Source: Pseudomonadota bacterium (GTDB lineage Bacteria; Pseudomonadota; Alphaproteobacteria; Acetobacterales; Acetobacteraceae). From it: a DNA stretch of 33,470 nucleotides. This document shows positions 25,356 through 32,947 of the stretch, in pieces. The translations under genes and the position numbers were made by a program. The DNA lies in NCBI GenBank assembly GCA_021826425.1, contig JAKAZY010000001.1, forward strand, positions 1 through 33,470, in the 5' to 3' direction. Every line of letters starts with the position of its first letter. Within the stretch, counting starts at the first letter, position 1. The notes beneath the pieces were generated by a model. That model was given only the letters and a program-made list of their open reading frames with translations. It did not search any database and had not been told where the DNA came from.

Positions 25356-26225
25356 ATGAAGATCGGTTTTCTTGGCCTCGGTCGGATGGGTCACGGCATG
25401 GCTGCCAATCTCATCAAAGCGGGGCATGAGGTAACACTCTACAACCGCACACGAGACAAGGCCGTGGGGCTGGACGCGCCGATCGCCGCCACGCCCGGCC
25501 AGGCTACCGTCGGCAAGGAAGTCGTTTTCACCATGCTCTCCCACGATGCGGCACTTGAGGCGGTGATGCACGGGCAGGACGGCGTTCTTGCGCATCTGCC
25601 GAAAGGCGCCATCCATGTCTCCGCCAGTACCATCAGCGTTGCCACGGCCGAGGCGCTGGATGCGGCACATCGCAAAGCCGGGCAGAACTTTATCTCGGCA
25701 CCGGTGTTTGGTCGGCCCGAAGCTGCCATCGCCGGCAAGCTATTCATCGCCGCGGCAGGGGCGGAGGCAAACCTCGCGCGCCTGCAACCCCTCTTCGAAG
25801 CCATTGGCCAGCGGGTGTTCGTGGTCAGCGATGCCCCCTCGCGCGCCAACCTCGTGAAGCTGAGCGGCAATTTCCTGATCGCCTCGGTTATCGAATCTTT
25901 GGGCGAAGCGCTGGCGCTGGTGGCCAAAGGCGGGGTGGATGAAAAAGCCTATCTTGAGCTGCTCACCTCCACCTTGTTCAACGCCCCGGTTTACAAAACC
26001 TATGGGCAATTACTGGTGGAGCGGAAATTTGAGCCCGCCGGTTTTGCCGCGCCGCTTGGCCAGAAAGACATCCGCCTCGTGCTCGCCGCGGCTGAGACGT
26101 TAAATGTGCCGCTGCCAATCGCCAGCCTGCTGCGGGACCGTTTTCTCACCCTGCTGGCCCAGGGCGGAGAAAAGCTGGACTGGTCCGCCATCGGCGCGCT
26201 CGCCGCGAGGGATTCCAGCATATAG
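25356..26225 (+). CDS. NAD(P)-dependent beta-hydroxyacid dehydrogenase
   Basis: 289 residues of the 3-hydroxyisobutyrate dehydrogenase family. The Rossmann motif is 'GFLGLGRMGHGMAANLIKAGH' (4-24). The substrate-binding segment 'SAPVFGRPEAA' (114-124) has phenylalanine-glycine-arginine where classical enzymes carry 'DAPVSGG', so the substrate is probably not simple 3-hydroxyisobutyrate. The catalytic lysine is K168 in 'KLSGN'. It may be a glyoxylate/succinic-semialdehyde-type or imine reductase-like member. A strong Shine-Dalgarno, AGGAG, precedes the ATG. Nothing in the sequence ties it to the fluoride cluster downstream. Confidence 0.85.
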   Translation: MKIGFLGLGRMGHGMAANLIKAGHEVTLYNRTRDKAVGLDAPIAATPGQATVGKEVVFTMLSHDAALEAVMHGQDGVLAHLPKGAIHVSASTISVATAEALDAAHRKAGQNFISAPVFGRPEAAIAGKLFIAAAGAEANLARLQPLFEAIGQRVFVVSDAPSRANLVKLSGNFLIASVIESLGEALALVAKGGVDEKAYLELLTSTLFNAPVYKTYGQLLVERKFEPAGFAAPLGQKDIRLVLAAAETLNVPLPIASLLRDRFLTLLAQGGEKLDWSAIGALAARDSSI

Positions 26226-26260
26226 GCTTGAAAACCTGACAGCAAGGCTTAAGCTACGCG

Positions 26261-26316
26261 CATGGGGATGGAGTCCCCCAAACCCGCTCCTCCGGGGAGC
26301 TGATGACTCCTGCAGG
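26261..26316 (+). ncRNA. Fluoride riboswitch aptamer (crcB motif)
   Basis: The region reads GGGGATGGAGTCCCCC, then AAACC, the stem GCTCC/GGAGC, and CTGATGACTCCTGC. This follows the known crcB RNA order: GATG, a stem, AAAC, a stem, CTGATG-x-CTCCTxC. The closing helix pairs GGAGT (26270-26274) with ACTCC (26306-26310). It lies about 60 bases upstream of crcB in the same direction. Such RNAs bind fluoride through magnesium and turn on fluoride exporters. Confidence 0.92.
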
Positions 26317-26334
26317 CGTCATGCACTGCGGGAG
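26307..26334 (+). promoter_or_regulatory. Expression-platform hairpin of the fluoride riboswitch
   Basis: CTCCTGCAG (26307-26315) and CTGCGGGAG (26326-26334) form a 9-bp stem, followed by CCGTTTGT. Its 5' arm uses the same CTCC that closes the aptamer, so aptamer and hairpin cannot form together. The likely effect is weak transcription termination without fluoride. Confidence 0.65.
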
Positions 26335-26375
26335 CCGTTTGTCTAGGCCCCGCCTTATTGGAAGGAGATTGGCGG

Positions 26376-26816
26376 ATGTTTCAAACCCTGCTTGTTGCCC
26401 TCGGCGGTGCCATCGGCAGCGTCGGGCGATATTGGCTGGCCTTGGCGGCCATGTCCATCAGCCGCAACCTGCCGCTAGGCACCATCATCATCAATATTAT
26501 CGGCTCATTTGCCATCGGGTTTTTCGGCTCGCTGACGCTCAGTCATGGCCGGTTCCCCCTGCCCGAGCCCGCCCGCATCTTTTTCATGGTCGGCATCTGC
26601 GGCGGTTTTACCACTTTTTCTTCCTTCAGCCTGCAAACGCTGGACCTGCTGCGCGGCGGCGCGATGGGCCGGGCAATGCTCAATATCGGCATTTCCGTGG
26701 TCTTCTGCCTGCTCGCCGTGGCGGCCGGCTACGCGCTCGGCTCGCATCTCAGCGGCGCGCCGACACAGCTCAGCCAAAGCGCCAGCCAGATCGCCATCGA
26801 AGAAGAGGCCTCCTAG
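26376..26816 (+). CDS. crcB: Fluoride ion exporter CrcB/Fluc
   Basis: 146 residues with four membrane helices. Landmarks are '[11 protein letters not shown]' (10-20), '[11 protein letters not shown]' with the conserved channel asparagine, and '[13 protein letters not shown]' bearing the phenylalanine and threonine/serine track. Fluc proteins are dual-topology dimeric fluoride channels of the inner membrane. The ATG at 26376 has AAGGAG about 9 bases before it; an upstream in-frame start is rejected. At low external pH fluoride enters as HF and is trapped inside, so an acidophile needs this exporter. Confidence 0.95.
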   Translation: MFQTLLVALGGAIGSVGRYWLALAAMSISRNLPLGTIIINIIGSFAIGFFGSLTLSHGRFPLPEPARIFFMVGICGGFTTFSSFSLQTLDLLRGGAMGRAMLNIGISVVFCLLAVAAGYALGSHLSGAPTQLSQSASQIAIEEEAS

Positions 26817-26819
26817 GTC

Positions 26820-27623
26820 ATGCGCATTCTGGCAATGCTTACCCACCCGCTTACCGCCAGTTCGGTGCTCGCGGCCACATCCTGCCTGGCGGCGCGCTTC
26901 GGCCCAGTGGAAATCGATCTTATCTATCCCCGGCCGGATACCGACCCCGACCTGATGCCCACGGAGGATGTCTATACCGACGTGCAGCGCCAAGGTTTTG
27001 AAGCTTCGCAGGACCTGCTTGTGCAGCATCTTAGCCAGGAAGCGGCCAACTGGGCCGGGGCCGGGTTGCCTGGTTTGCGGCAGATCCGGGGCAAGCCCGC
27101 CGCCATTGCCCAAACCGCCGCCGCCGAGGCGAATTTTGTTGTCCTGGGCGCCCCGCATGGCGATTTTGAAGCCAACACCATTCTGGACGCATTGCTGTTC
27201 AGGGCGAACACGCCGGTTCTGCTTGTCCCGCGCACTATGCCGCGCAGCTTCGGCCAGCATATCGCCATAGCCTGGCAGGGCGAATGCGCCGCCACAGAGC
27301 GTGCCGTCGATTCGCTCGATGGCCTGCTACGGGGGGCAAAGCGCACCATAATCCTCGTCGGCGACCATAAGGCCAGTTCATCGCCGCCACCCGAAGTGCT
27401 CCTGCGCCGGCTGGACGAGGCTGACAAGCGGGCCACCGTTCATCATTTTCCGTTAGATGGGCGACATATCGGCGAGGCTTTACTCAGCGAGGCGCGCCAG
27501 GTCAAAGCGGATCTTCTGGTCATGGGCGCCTTCAGCCACGGCAGGCTGCGAGAGTTTATTTTCGGCGGGGCCACCATCGAGATTCTGCGTGATTTCGATT
27601 TGCCGGTGCTGATGCATCATTAA
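26820..27623 (+). CDS. Tandem universal stress protein
   Basis: 267 residues with two UspA-like halves (about 1-137 and 145-267). The first half is degenerate, ending 'NTPVLLVPR'. The second ends with the typical 'ADLLVMGAFSHGRLREFIFGGATIEILRDFDLPVLMHH', which contains the G-x2-G-x9-G(S/T)-like nucleotide motif. The start lies 3 bases after the crcB stop, so it is co-transcribed and should also respond to fluoride. Function in the cluster is unknown; Usp proteins generally support survival under stress. Confidence 0.87.
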   Translation: MRILAMLTHPLTASSVLAATSCLAARFGPVEIDLIYPRPDTDPDLMPTEDVYTDVQRQGFEASQDLLVQHLSQEAANWAGAGLPGLRQIRGKPAAIAQTAAAEANFVVLGAPHGDFEANTILDALLFRANTPVLLVPRTMPRSFGQHIAIAWQGECAATERAVDSLDGLLRGAKRTIILVGDHKASSSPPPEVLLRRLDEADKRATVHHFPLDGRHIGEALLSEARQVKADLLVMGAFSHGRLREFIFGGATIEILRDFDLPVLMHH

Positions 27624-27691
27624 CAGCCTTCCGGCGGTTTTTTAGCTGCGATTGGGTGTTACAAACGCCGCTGCCCGGCTATTGAAGCTGC

Positions 27692-28906
27692 ATGAACGAC
27701 TTTCTGACCTCGATGATCGATCTGATGATCGTCGCCATTGCGGTCGCTCTTGTCGCTCGTCGCCTGCGCCTGCCTTATACCGTCGGCCTCGTTATTGCGG
27801 GCATCGCGCTGGCGATGAGCCCGATTCATCTCGCAGTGGCACTCACCCAGAACGTCATTTTCGAAATCATCCTGCCGCCGCTGCTGTTCGAGGCCGCCAT
27901 CAACATCCAGTGGAAAGATTTGCGGCAGGACGCGCTGCCCATTCTCACCCTTGCCATCCCCGGCACGATGATCGCGGCCGTCATCGTCACCGTGGCCTGT
28001 CATCAACTTATAAAATGGCCGCTGCAGCCGTCGCTGATGTTCGGGGTGCTGATCGCGGCGACAGACCCGGTCGCCGTGATAGCGATGTTCAAAGATAATG
28101 GCGTGCATGGCCGGCTGCGCCTGCTGGTGGAAAGCGAGAGCCTGCTGAACGATGGCGTGGCGGCGGTGCTGTTCGCGCTGGTTCTGGCCTGGGCACAAGC
28201 GGCCGGGCAGGCCCACCCCAGCACTGGGCAGATCGCCCGGCTGCTAGGCGTGACTGTGGGCGGCGGCGGCATTTCGGGTGCTCTCTGTGCCGGCATTGCA
28301 ATTCTGCTGGTCCGGCGTACCACGGATCATCTCGTGGAGAGCACCGTTACCACCATCCTGGCTTACGGCTCCTTCCTGCTCGCAGCGCATTTCAACTGCT
28401 CCGGCGTTCTGGCCACCGTCACGGCTGGGCTGCTGATGGGCAATATAGGCCTTGTTTCCTCTGGCCGTTACGGCGCCTCCCTTTCAGACAAAGGCCGTGA
28501 ATTCACCCTAGCCCTCTGGGATTTTTTGGCCTTCATCGCCAATTCTTTCGTGTTCCTGCTCATCGGCATCACCGTCGCTGCGATTCCCTTCCGCGAGCTT
28601 GGTAATTATGCCCTTGCCCTGGCAATCATCATGGTTCTGCTAAGCCGTGCGCTGACCATTTACCCGCTCTGCGCTCTGTTTCAGGGCTCGGCCCGGCGGT
28701 TGCCGCTGCGGTTTCAGCACGTGCTCTGGTGGGGGGGCTTGCGCGGTGCGCTGGGTTTGGCTTTGGCGCTCTCCCTGCCAAAAGACTTGCAGATGCGCGA
28801 TGAAGTGCTCATCGCCACTTTTGGCGTCGTGGTCTTCTCGGTGGTGGTGCAAGGGCTCACCATGCCCCTGTTGCTGCGCGTCCTGAAAATCAGCCCGACC
28901 AGATAA
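27692..28906 (+). CDS. CPA1-family sodium/proton antiporter
   Basis: 404 residues, with about 11-12 hydrophobic segments from residue 5 on. The ion-binding core is 'AATDPVAV' and 'VESESLLNDGVAAVLF', where the ND pair is the hallmark of the family. 'WWGGLRGALGLALALSLP' near the C-terminus is also typical. It exchanges cytoplasmic Na+ or K+ for protons and sets internal pH. The 68-base gap after the stress protein holds only a three-base-pair hairpin followed by six Ts, so partial read-through from the riboswitch is possible. A link to fluoride tolerance is inference from order. Confidence 0.9.
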   Translation: MNDFLTSMIDLMIVAIAVALVARRLRLPYTVGLVIAGIALAMSPIHLAVALTQNVIFEIILPPLLFEAAINIQWKDLRQDALPILTLAIPGTMIAAVIVTVACHQLIKWPLQPSLMFGVLIAATDPVAVIAMFKDNGVHGRLRLLVESESLLNDGVAAVLFALVLAWAQAAGQAHPSTGQIARLLGVTVGGGGISGALCAGIAILLVRRTTDHLVESTVTTILAYGSFLLAAHFNCSGVLATVTAGLLMGNIGLVSSGRYGASLSDKGREFTLALWDFLAFIANSFVFLLIGITVAAIPFRELGNYALALAIIMVLLSRALTIYPLCALFQGSARRLPLRFQHVLWWGGLRGALGLALALSLPKDLQMRDEVLIATFGVVVFSVVVQGLTMPLLLRVLKISPTR

Positions 28907-28908
28907 GC

Positions 28909-29469
28909 CTAACCCCGTGGCACCAGCGCCTTTACCAACCGCGCGGCCAGGGCTTCAGGCATACCGCTATCCGAGGGCAGGCGGGTATCGATCGCGAGGC
29001 TGGCCAACCCGTGCATCAGGCACCAGCATGCGAGGCTTTTATCTTCGGCCTCGCCCGGTGCCACGGTTTTGGCCACCCGTGCGGCGAGTATGCCATAAGC
29101 GGCGGCCAGCGCGTTCTCAAGCTCTGGGTAATGGGCCAGCCGTTCCGGCCCAAAGATCAGCCGGTAAAGAGCCGCATTTGCGGTGGCAAAATGCACATAG
29201 GCAACCCCTTGCGCGATCAGCGGCTCTGCGGCGGAGCGGTCCGCCGTCTCCAGATCCGCTGTCAGCTCCCACACGCCAGAAGTGGCGATGGCGGCAAGCA
29301 GATGCTCACGATCGGCAAAGTACCGGTATGCCGCCGTGGGAGACACGCCCGCGCGCCGCGTGACCGCGCGCAGGCCAAGCCCGGCCATACCATCCGCTGC
29401 CAGAATTTCGCGGCCGGCCTGAAGCAGCACAGAGCGCAGTTCTGGTTTTGCCGGTTTTTGAGTTGACAT
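28909..29469 (-). CDS. TetR-family transcriptional repressor
   Basis: 186 residues. The N-terminal helix-turn-helix is 'LGLRAVTRRAGVSPTAAYRYFADREHLLAAI' (about 31-61). The ligand-binding C-terminal domain resembles the TetR_C_13/33 branch ('YVHFATANAALYRLIFGPE'). The gene is convergent with the antiporter, with 2 bases between stops. It is divergent from the broken ORF at 29524, and its own start codon lies inside a palindrome, so it probably represses itself and that neighbour. Confidence 0.9.
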   Translation of the reverse strand: MSTQKPAKPELRSVLLQAGREILAADGMAGLGLRAVTRRAGVSPTAAYRYFADREHLLAAIATSGVWELTADLETADRSAAEPLIAQGVAYVHFATANAALYRLIFGPERLAHYPELENALAAAYGILAARVAKTVAPGEAEDKSLACWCLMHGLASLAIDTRLPSDSGMPEALAARLVKALVPRG

Positions 29470-29490
29470 TGTTAACTCACAAAATAAAAT
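29460..29490 (+). promoter_or_regulatory. TetR operator and divergent promoter
   Basis: GAGTTGACATTGTTAACTC (29460-29478) is a near-perfect palindrome covering the TetR start codon. Within it, TTGACA (29463-29468) is a consensus -35 for the plus strand, with TAAAAT (29485-29490) 16 bases on. A repressor bound here would block this rightward promoter and the tetR start. Confidence 0.6.
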
Positions 29491-29523
29491 TTGTTTACAG
29501 TGTTATACCAGTGAACCGGGACT

Positions 29524-29656
29524 ATGCCAATCAAACGAATTTCAGCCGGTCAATCGGATTGGCCGGAGCTGGTTGTTGTTTATCTTGGTATGAAGAGGGG
29601 GCCTTGTCACGCTGTTGCGTATTGGCCCGCGCATCCGGGCGATGGTCGCGACCTGA
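29524..29656 (+). pseudogene. Frameshifted and truncated gene facing tetR (DUF4188-like?)
   Basis: The frame from ATG 29524 reads 'MPIKRISAGQSDWPELVVVY' then 'LGMK'. After a run of five Gs at 29597-29601 it loses sense, but one frame over the sequence continues as 'GLVTLLRIGPRIRAMVAT' and stops. Removing one G joins both parts into a sensible 43-residue stub. The start resembles small DUF4188/monooxygenase-like proteins ('VVVYLGMK', a shape like 'VVFLIGMR'), which are about three to four times longer; that match is from memory and uncertain. Everything downstream is mntH on the other strand, so the rest of the gene is gone. Confidence 0.45.
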
Positions 29657-29676
29657 CCGTGACCGGCGCTGGCAGG

Positions 29677-30957
29677 TCAGTTGAGGGTCTGGACCAACAG
29701 CACCACGTTCAAAACCAAAATCGCCGCAGCGCCGCAGATCGCGGTGCCGTTCACCAGCCTGGTATTTGCAAACCGCCCCATGATGTCGCGCCGGCGGGTG
29801 AACACCACGAGGGCTACCATCGGCACGGGCAACGCAAATGAGAGCACAACCTGACTGATCACCAGCGCCTGGGTGGTATTCACGCCCATGGCCACCACCG
29901 CGAAAGCTGGCACCATGGTCACCACCCGGCGCACCCAGACGGGAATTTTGAACCCGGCAAAACCTTGCATGATCGCCTGGCCCGCCATCGTACCGACGGT
30001 GGAAGAGGAGATGCCAGACGCCATCAACGACACCAGAAACACGCCCGCCGCCGCCGGCCCGAGCAGCGGTGAAAGCGTATGATAGGCGGTACCGATATCC
30101 CCGACTTCCCGGTGCCCGGCGTGGAAGGCGCCGGCCGCGGTCATCACCATCGCCACATTCACCAGCCCGGCAACGCTGAGCGCCACCAGCACCTCGCGGT
30201 TGGAGAATCGCAACAGCATGCGGCGCTCATCGTCGTTGCGCGGCGTCACGCGGTGCTGGGTGAGGCTGGAATGCAGATAAAGCGCGTGTGGCATGACCGT
30301 GGCGCCGATAATGCCGACCGCGATGGTCAGCGCTTCGCTATCCGGTAACCGGGGCAGCACCGAACCGGTTGCCGCTTCTGCCCAATTTACCGGCGCGATA
30401 AACAGCTCCGCCACATAGCAGATCGCGATCACAAGAACGAGCAAGCCGATCATCAGCTCCATCGGCCTGAAACCACGCCCGCCTAACATCAGCATCAGCA
30501 AGGTGATGAGCCCGGTTATCACCATGCCCGGCATCAGCGGGAGATGGCACAGCAGCGAGAGGCCGATGGTGCCACCCAAAAATTCTGCCAGATCCGTTGC
30601 CATGGCGGCCACCTCGCTCACCGCCCACATCGCATAAACCAGAGGGCGGGGCAGATGGGTGCGGCAAAGCTCCGCCAGGTTGCGGCCGGTAACCAGGCCC
30701 AGCTTGGCGGAAAGCCCCTGGAACAGCATGGCAATGACATTGGCCAGCACCACGACCCACAGAAGCTGGTAGTTGTAGCGCGCGCCCGCCTGGATGTTGG
30801 TGGCAAAATTGCCTGGGTCCATATAGGCGATGGAAGCGATAACCGCGGGCCCAGCAAACAGCAGGGGGGTGGCGAACCCATGCCGCCGCCCGGCCAGAAC
30901 GGCCCGAATCTCCGTCTCCGTCCGCTTGCTCAGCCCGGTTTGTGTTTCGGCCTCCAT
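29677..30957 (-). CDS. mntH: NRAMP-family Mn2+/H+ symporter
   Basis: 426 residues with 11 membrane helices. The metal-site motif 'DPGN' is at 47-50 on the first helix, and 'MPHALYLHSS' around 234 supplies the second set of ligands on helix 6. These define NRAMP manganese (and iron) importers driven by protons. The N-terminal 25 residues are cytoplasmic. The promoter carries a palindrome like the E. coli MntR box, supporting manganese as substrate. It is not obviously in an operon with the carbonic anhydrase gene, 105 bases upstream. Confidence 0.94.
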   Translation of the reverse strand: MEAETQTGLSKRTETEIRAVLAGRRHGFATPLLFAGPAVIASIAYMDPGNFATNIQAGARYNYQLLWVVVLANVIAMLFQGLSAKLGLVTGRNLAELCRTHLPRPLVYAMWAVSEVAAMATDLAEFLGGTIGLSLLCHLPLMPGMVITGLITLLMLMLGGRGFRPMELMIGLLVLVIAICYVAELFIAPVNWAEAATGSVLPRLPDSEALTIAVGIIGATVMPHALYLHSSLTQHRVTPRNDDERRMLLRFSNREVLVALSVAGLVNVAMVMTAAGAFHAGHREVGDIGTAYHTLSPLLGPAAAGVFLVSLMASGISSSTVGTMAGQAIMQGFAGFKIPVWVRRVVTMVPAFAVVAMGVNTTQALVISQVVLSFALPVPMVALVVFTRRRDIMGRFANTRLVNGTAICGAAAILVLNVVLLVQTLN

Positions 30958-31002
30958 ATCTTCGCGGCACTCCAGTTGCGCGGAGCTTCAGCCACGCCCG
31001 CC

Positions 31003-31031
31003 AAATGTAGCCAAGGCTACATTTATTTCAA
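31003..31031 (-). promoter_or_regulatory. mntH promoter with MntR-like operator
   Basis: A perfect inverted repeat, AAATGTAGCC-AA-GGCTACATTT, occupies 31003-31024. On the minus strand TTGAAA (31026-31031), a 16-base spacer and TACATT (31004-31009) form a promoter largely covered by the repeat. It is close in form to the E. coli MntR box (AAACATAGC, AAAGGCTATG). The two-base centre makes it a poor RNA hairpin, so it is not a terminator for the upstream gene. Confidence 0.65.
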
Positions 31032-31062
31032 GCCTCTCATGCCAGGATTAAACCCCGCTTTT

Positions 31063-31656
31063 TCAGACCATCTGCAAATGGCCGGTTTCGACGTTGAAAT
31101 GCAGCCCGGCCAGTGTAAGCCTGCCATCCATCACCCGCTCCTTGATCCAGGGAAAGGTGAGCAGGTTGGCAAGCGAAACGCGAACCGCCTCATGCTCGCA
31201 GGCGGCGCATTGTGTCTCGAAATCCGCCTCGGCGGTTTCGGGCGAATCGCATACCCGCTGGCGGGCGGCCTTGGCGATCTTCATCCAGGCATCCACGAAG
31301 TCACGCCCACCCTCAGGCCCCTTCATCAGCGCCTGAACGCCGCCACAGCGGCTATGCCCCAGCACGACGATGCTACGCACATGCAAAGCGTTCACCGCGA
31401 ATTCCACCGCCGCGGAGGTGCCGTGCTGCTTGCCATCAGGCGCGTAGGGCGGCACCAGGGCGCTCACATTGCGCACCACAAAAATCTCGCCCGGCGCGCA
31501 ATCAAAAATCGCCTCCGGGGCGACGCGGGAATCCGCACAGGCGATCACCATGGCGGGCGGGGACTGTCCGTCCCGTGCCAAGGTGGAATAACGGTCCTTA
31601 TGCTCCTGCCAATAGCCGTTGCGGAACCGCTCATACCCTTCAAGCAGTGTTTTCAT
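31063..31656 (-). CDS. can: Beta-class carbonic anhydrase
   Basis: 197 residues. Converts CO2 and water to bicarbonate in the cytoplasm. The zinc ligands are C40 (with D42 and R44 in 'CADSR'), H101 and C104 ('GHSRCGG'). The ATG at 31656 is chosen because it overlaps the mazG stop (ATGA) and AAGGAAGGACT lies just before it; a start nine codons upstream is also in frame. It is translationally coupled to mazG. Confidence 0.93.
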   Translation of the reverse strand: MKTLLEGYERFRNGYWQEHKDRYSTLARDGQSPPAMVIACADSRVAPEAIFDCAPGEIFVVRNVSALVPPYAPDGKQHGTSAAVEFAVNALHVRSIVVLGHSRCGGVQALMKGPEGGRDFVDAWMKIAKAARQRVCDSPETAEADFETQCAACEHEAVRVSLANLLTFPWIKERVMDGRLTLAGLHFNVETGHLQMV

Positions 31657-32441
31657 AGTCCTTCCTTTTTGGCTTTGGTCCACAAATCTTCCATCTCTTC
31701 CAGCATTGAATCGCGTGGGGTTTTGCCGCGCGCGGCCAGCAACGCCTCCACCCGGCCGAAGCGCCGGATGAATTTCTCATTTGCCCCTTCAAGGCAGCTC
31801 TCCGCATCCTGCCCCAGCTTGCGGGCCAGGTTGACGAGGACGAAGAGCAGGTCGCCCAGCTCATCGGCAAGGCGCTCTGGCTTTGCTTCGTCCAGCTCGG
31901 CCTTTAACTCGGCAATCTCTTCTGCCAGCTTGTCCAGCACCGCCTCGGCATTTGGCCAGTCAAACTTCACCCGTGCGGCGCGACTGGTGAGTTTTTGCGC
32001 CCGCTTCAGCGCGGGCAAGGCCTCAGCTACGCCGTCCAGCGCCCCATGTTGGGCCAAACCGGCGCGTTCGTCGGCTTTTTGTGCTTCCCAGGCGGCGGTT
32101 TGGGCGGCTGCCGAGCGTGCCGCTTCCTCCCCGAACACATGCGGGTGGCGGCGGATCATCTTACCCGTGATCGCCTCGGCGACGTCATTGAATGTGAACC
32201 AGCCGCGCTCCTCGGCCATGCGGGCGTGGTAGACCACCTGAAACAGCAGATCTCCCAGCTCACCCTTCAGCCCAGCCGGGTCGCCGGAGACGACGGCGGC
32301 GCGCACCTCATAGGCTTCTTCAATGGTGTAGGGCGCGATGGTGGCAAAATCCTGCTCCTTGTCCCAGGGGCAGCCGGTCTCGGGGTCGCGCAGCGCCGCC
32401 ATCACGTTGATGAGGGCAAGAATCGGTGCTTCATTCGCCAT
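31653..32441 (-). CDS. mazG: Nucleoside triphosphate pyrophosphohydrolase MazG
   Basis: 262 residues with two MazG domains. In each, acidic residues bind magnesium: 'EEAYEVRAAV...GELGDLLFQVVYHAR' (about 38-76), and 'EEIAELKAEL...ADELGDLLFVLVNLAR' (about 173-212). 'DPETGCPWDKEQDFATIAPYTIEEA' is the diagnostic N-terminal sequence. It hydrolyses NTPs or damaged nucleotides to monophosphates. It starts only 29 bases from the divergent peroxidase gene. Confidence 0.95.
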   Translation of the reverse strand: MANEAPILALINVMAALRDPETGCPWDKEQDFATIAPYTIEEAYEVRAAVVSGDPAGLKGELGDLLFQVVYHARMAEERGWFTFNDVAEAITGKMIRRHPHVFGEEAARSAAAQTAAWEAQKADERAGLAQHGALDGVAEALPALKRAQKLTSRAARVKFDWPNAEAVLDKLAEEIAELKAELDEAKPERLADELGDLLFVLVNLARKLGQDAESCLEGANEKFIRRFGRVEALLAARGKTPRDSMLEEMEDLWTKAKKEGL

Positions 32442-32470
32442 GATGGGTTTTTTAGGTTCCGGGAGTGAAA

Positions 32471-32947
32471 ATGGCCAGCGCTTACGAATTTTCGTTCAAA
32501 ACTTTAGGCGGTGCGCCTTATCCGCTCAGCGCCCTGGCAGGAAAACCCATTTTGTTGGTCAACACCGCCAGCCAGTGCGGCTACACCCCGCAATATGCAG
32601 ACTTACAGAAATTATGGGAGATTTATGGCCCACGCGGCTTAGTGGTGCTGGGCGTACCTTGCAATGATTTCGGCGCGCAGGAGCCAGGTGGTGCCGAGGA
32701 AATCGCTCAGTTCTGCCAAATGAATTACGGCGTTGACTTTCCCATGATGGCTAAGGAGCATGCCATCGGGGAGGCGGCGCACCCGTTCTTCCGATGGGTG
32801 GTGGCGGAAAAAGGCGTTCTGGCTCGGCCGCGGTGGAATTTCTACAAATACCTCATCGATAAGAACGGCGTATTGCTGGATTTCTTTGTCTCCACCACCA
32901 AACCGGAGGCTGGACGGGTAAAGCGGGCCATCGAAAAGGCACTCTAG
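32471..32947 (+). CDS. Glutathione peroxidase-family protein
   Basis: 158 residues, thioredoxin fold. The catalytic tetrad is C36 ('TASQCGYTP'), Q70 ('GAQEPG'), W122 and N123 ('RWNFYKYL'). It has cysteine, not selenocysteine. C82 in 'FCQMNYG' is at the position used as the resolving cysteine in thioredoxin-dependent members, so it is probably a thioredoxin peroxidase. The ATG at 32471 with GGGAG before it is preferred to GTG 32465. Its stop overlaps the convergent NUDIX gene by 4 bases. Confidence 0.92.
   Translation: MASAYEFSFKTLGGAPYPLSALAGKPILLVNTASQCGYTPQYADLQKLWEIYGPRGLVVLGVPCNDFGAQEPGGAEEIAQFCQMNYGVDFPMMAKEHAIGEAAHPFFRWVVAEKGVLARPRWNFYKYLIDKNGVLLDFFVSTTKPEAGRVKRAIEKAL

Noticed and set aside
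24877-25359. 160-residue plus-strand frame across tRNA-Pro
   Set aside because: It reads straight through the tRNA gene and no family is seen; chance open frame.
27624-27650. Terminator between the stress-protein and antiporter genes
   Set aside because: There are six Ts, but the stem before them is only three base pairs, so I do not call it.
31003-31024. Palindrome as a terminator for the carbonic anhydrase gene
   Set aside because: The centre is only two bases and no T-run follows on the minus strand. Its place over the mntH promoter fits an operator better.
30544-32232. 562-residue open frame on the plus strand
   Set aside because: It lies antisense to mntH, the carbonic anhydrase gene and mazG, all of which have intact catalytic motifs. 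The translation is low-complexity and matches no family. It is a GC-rich shadow.
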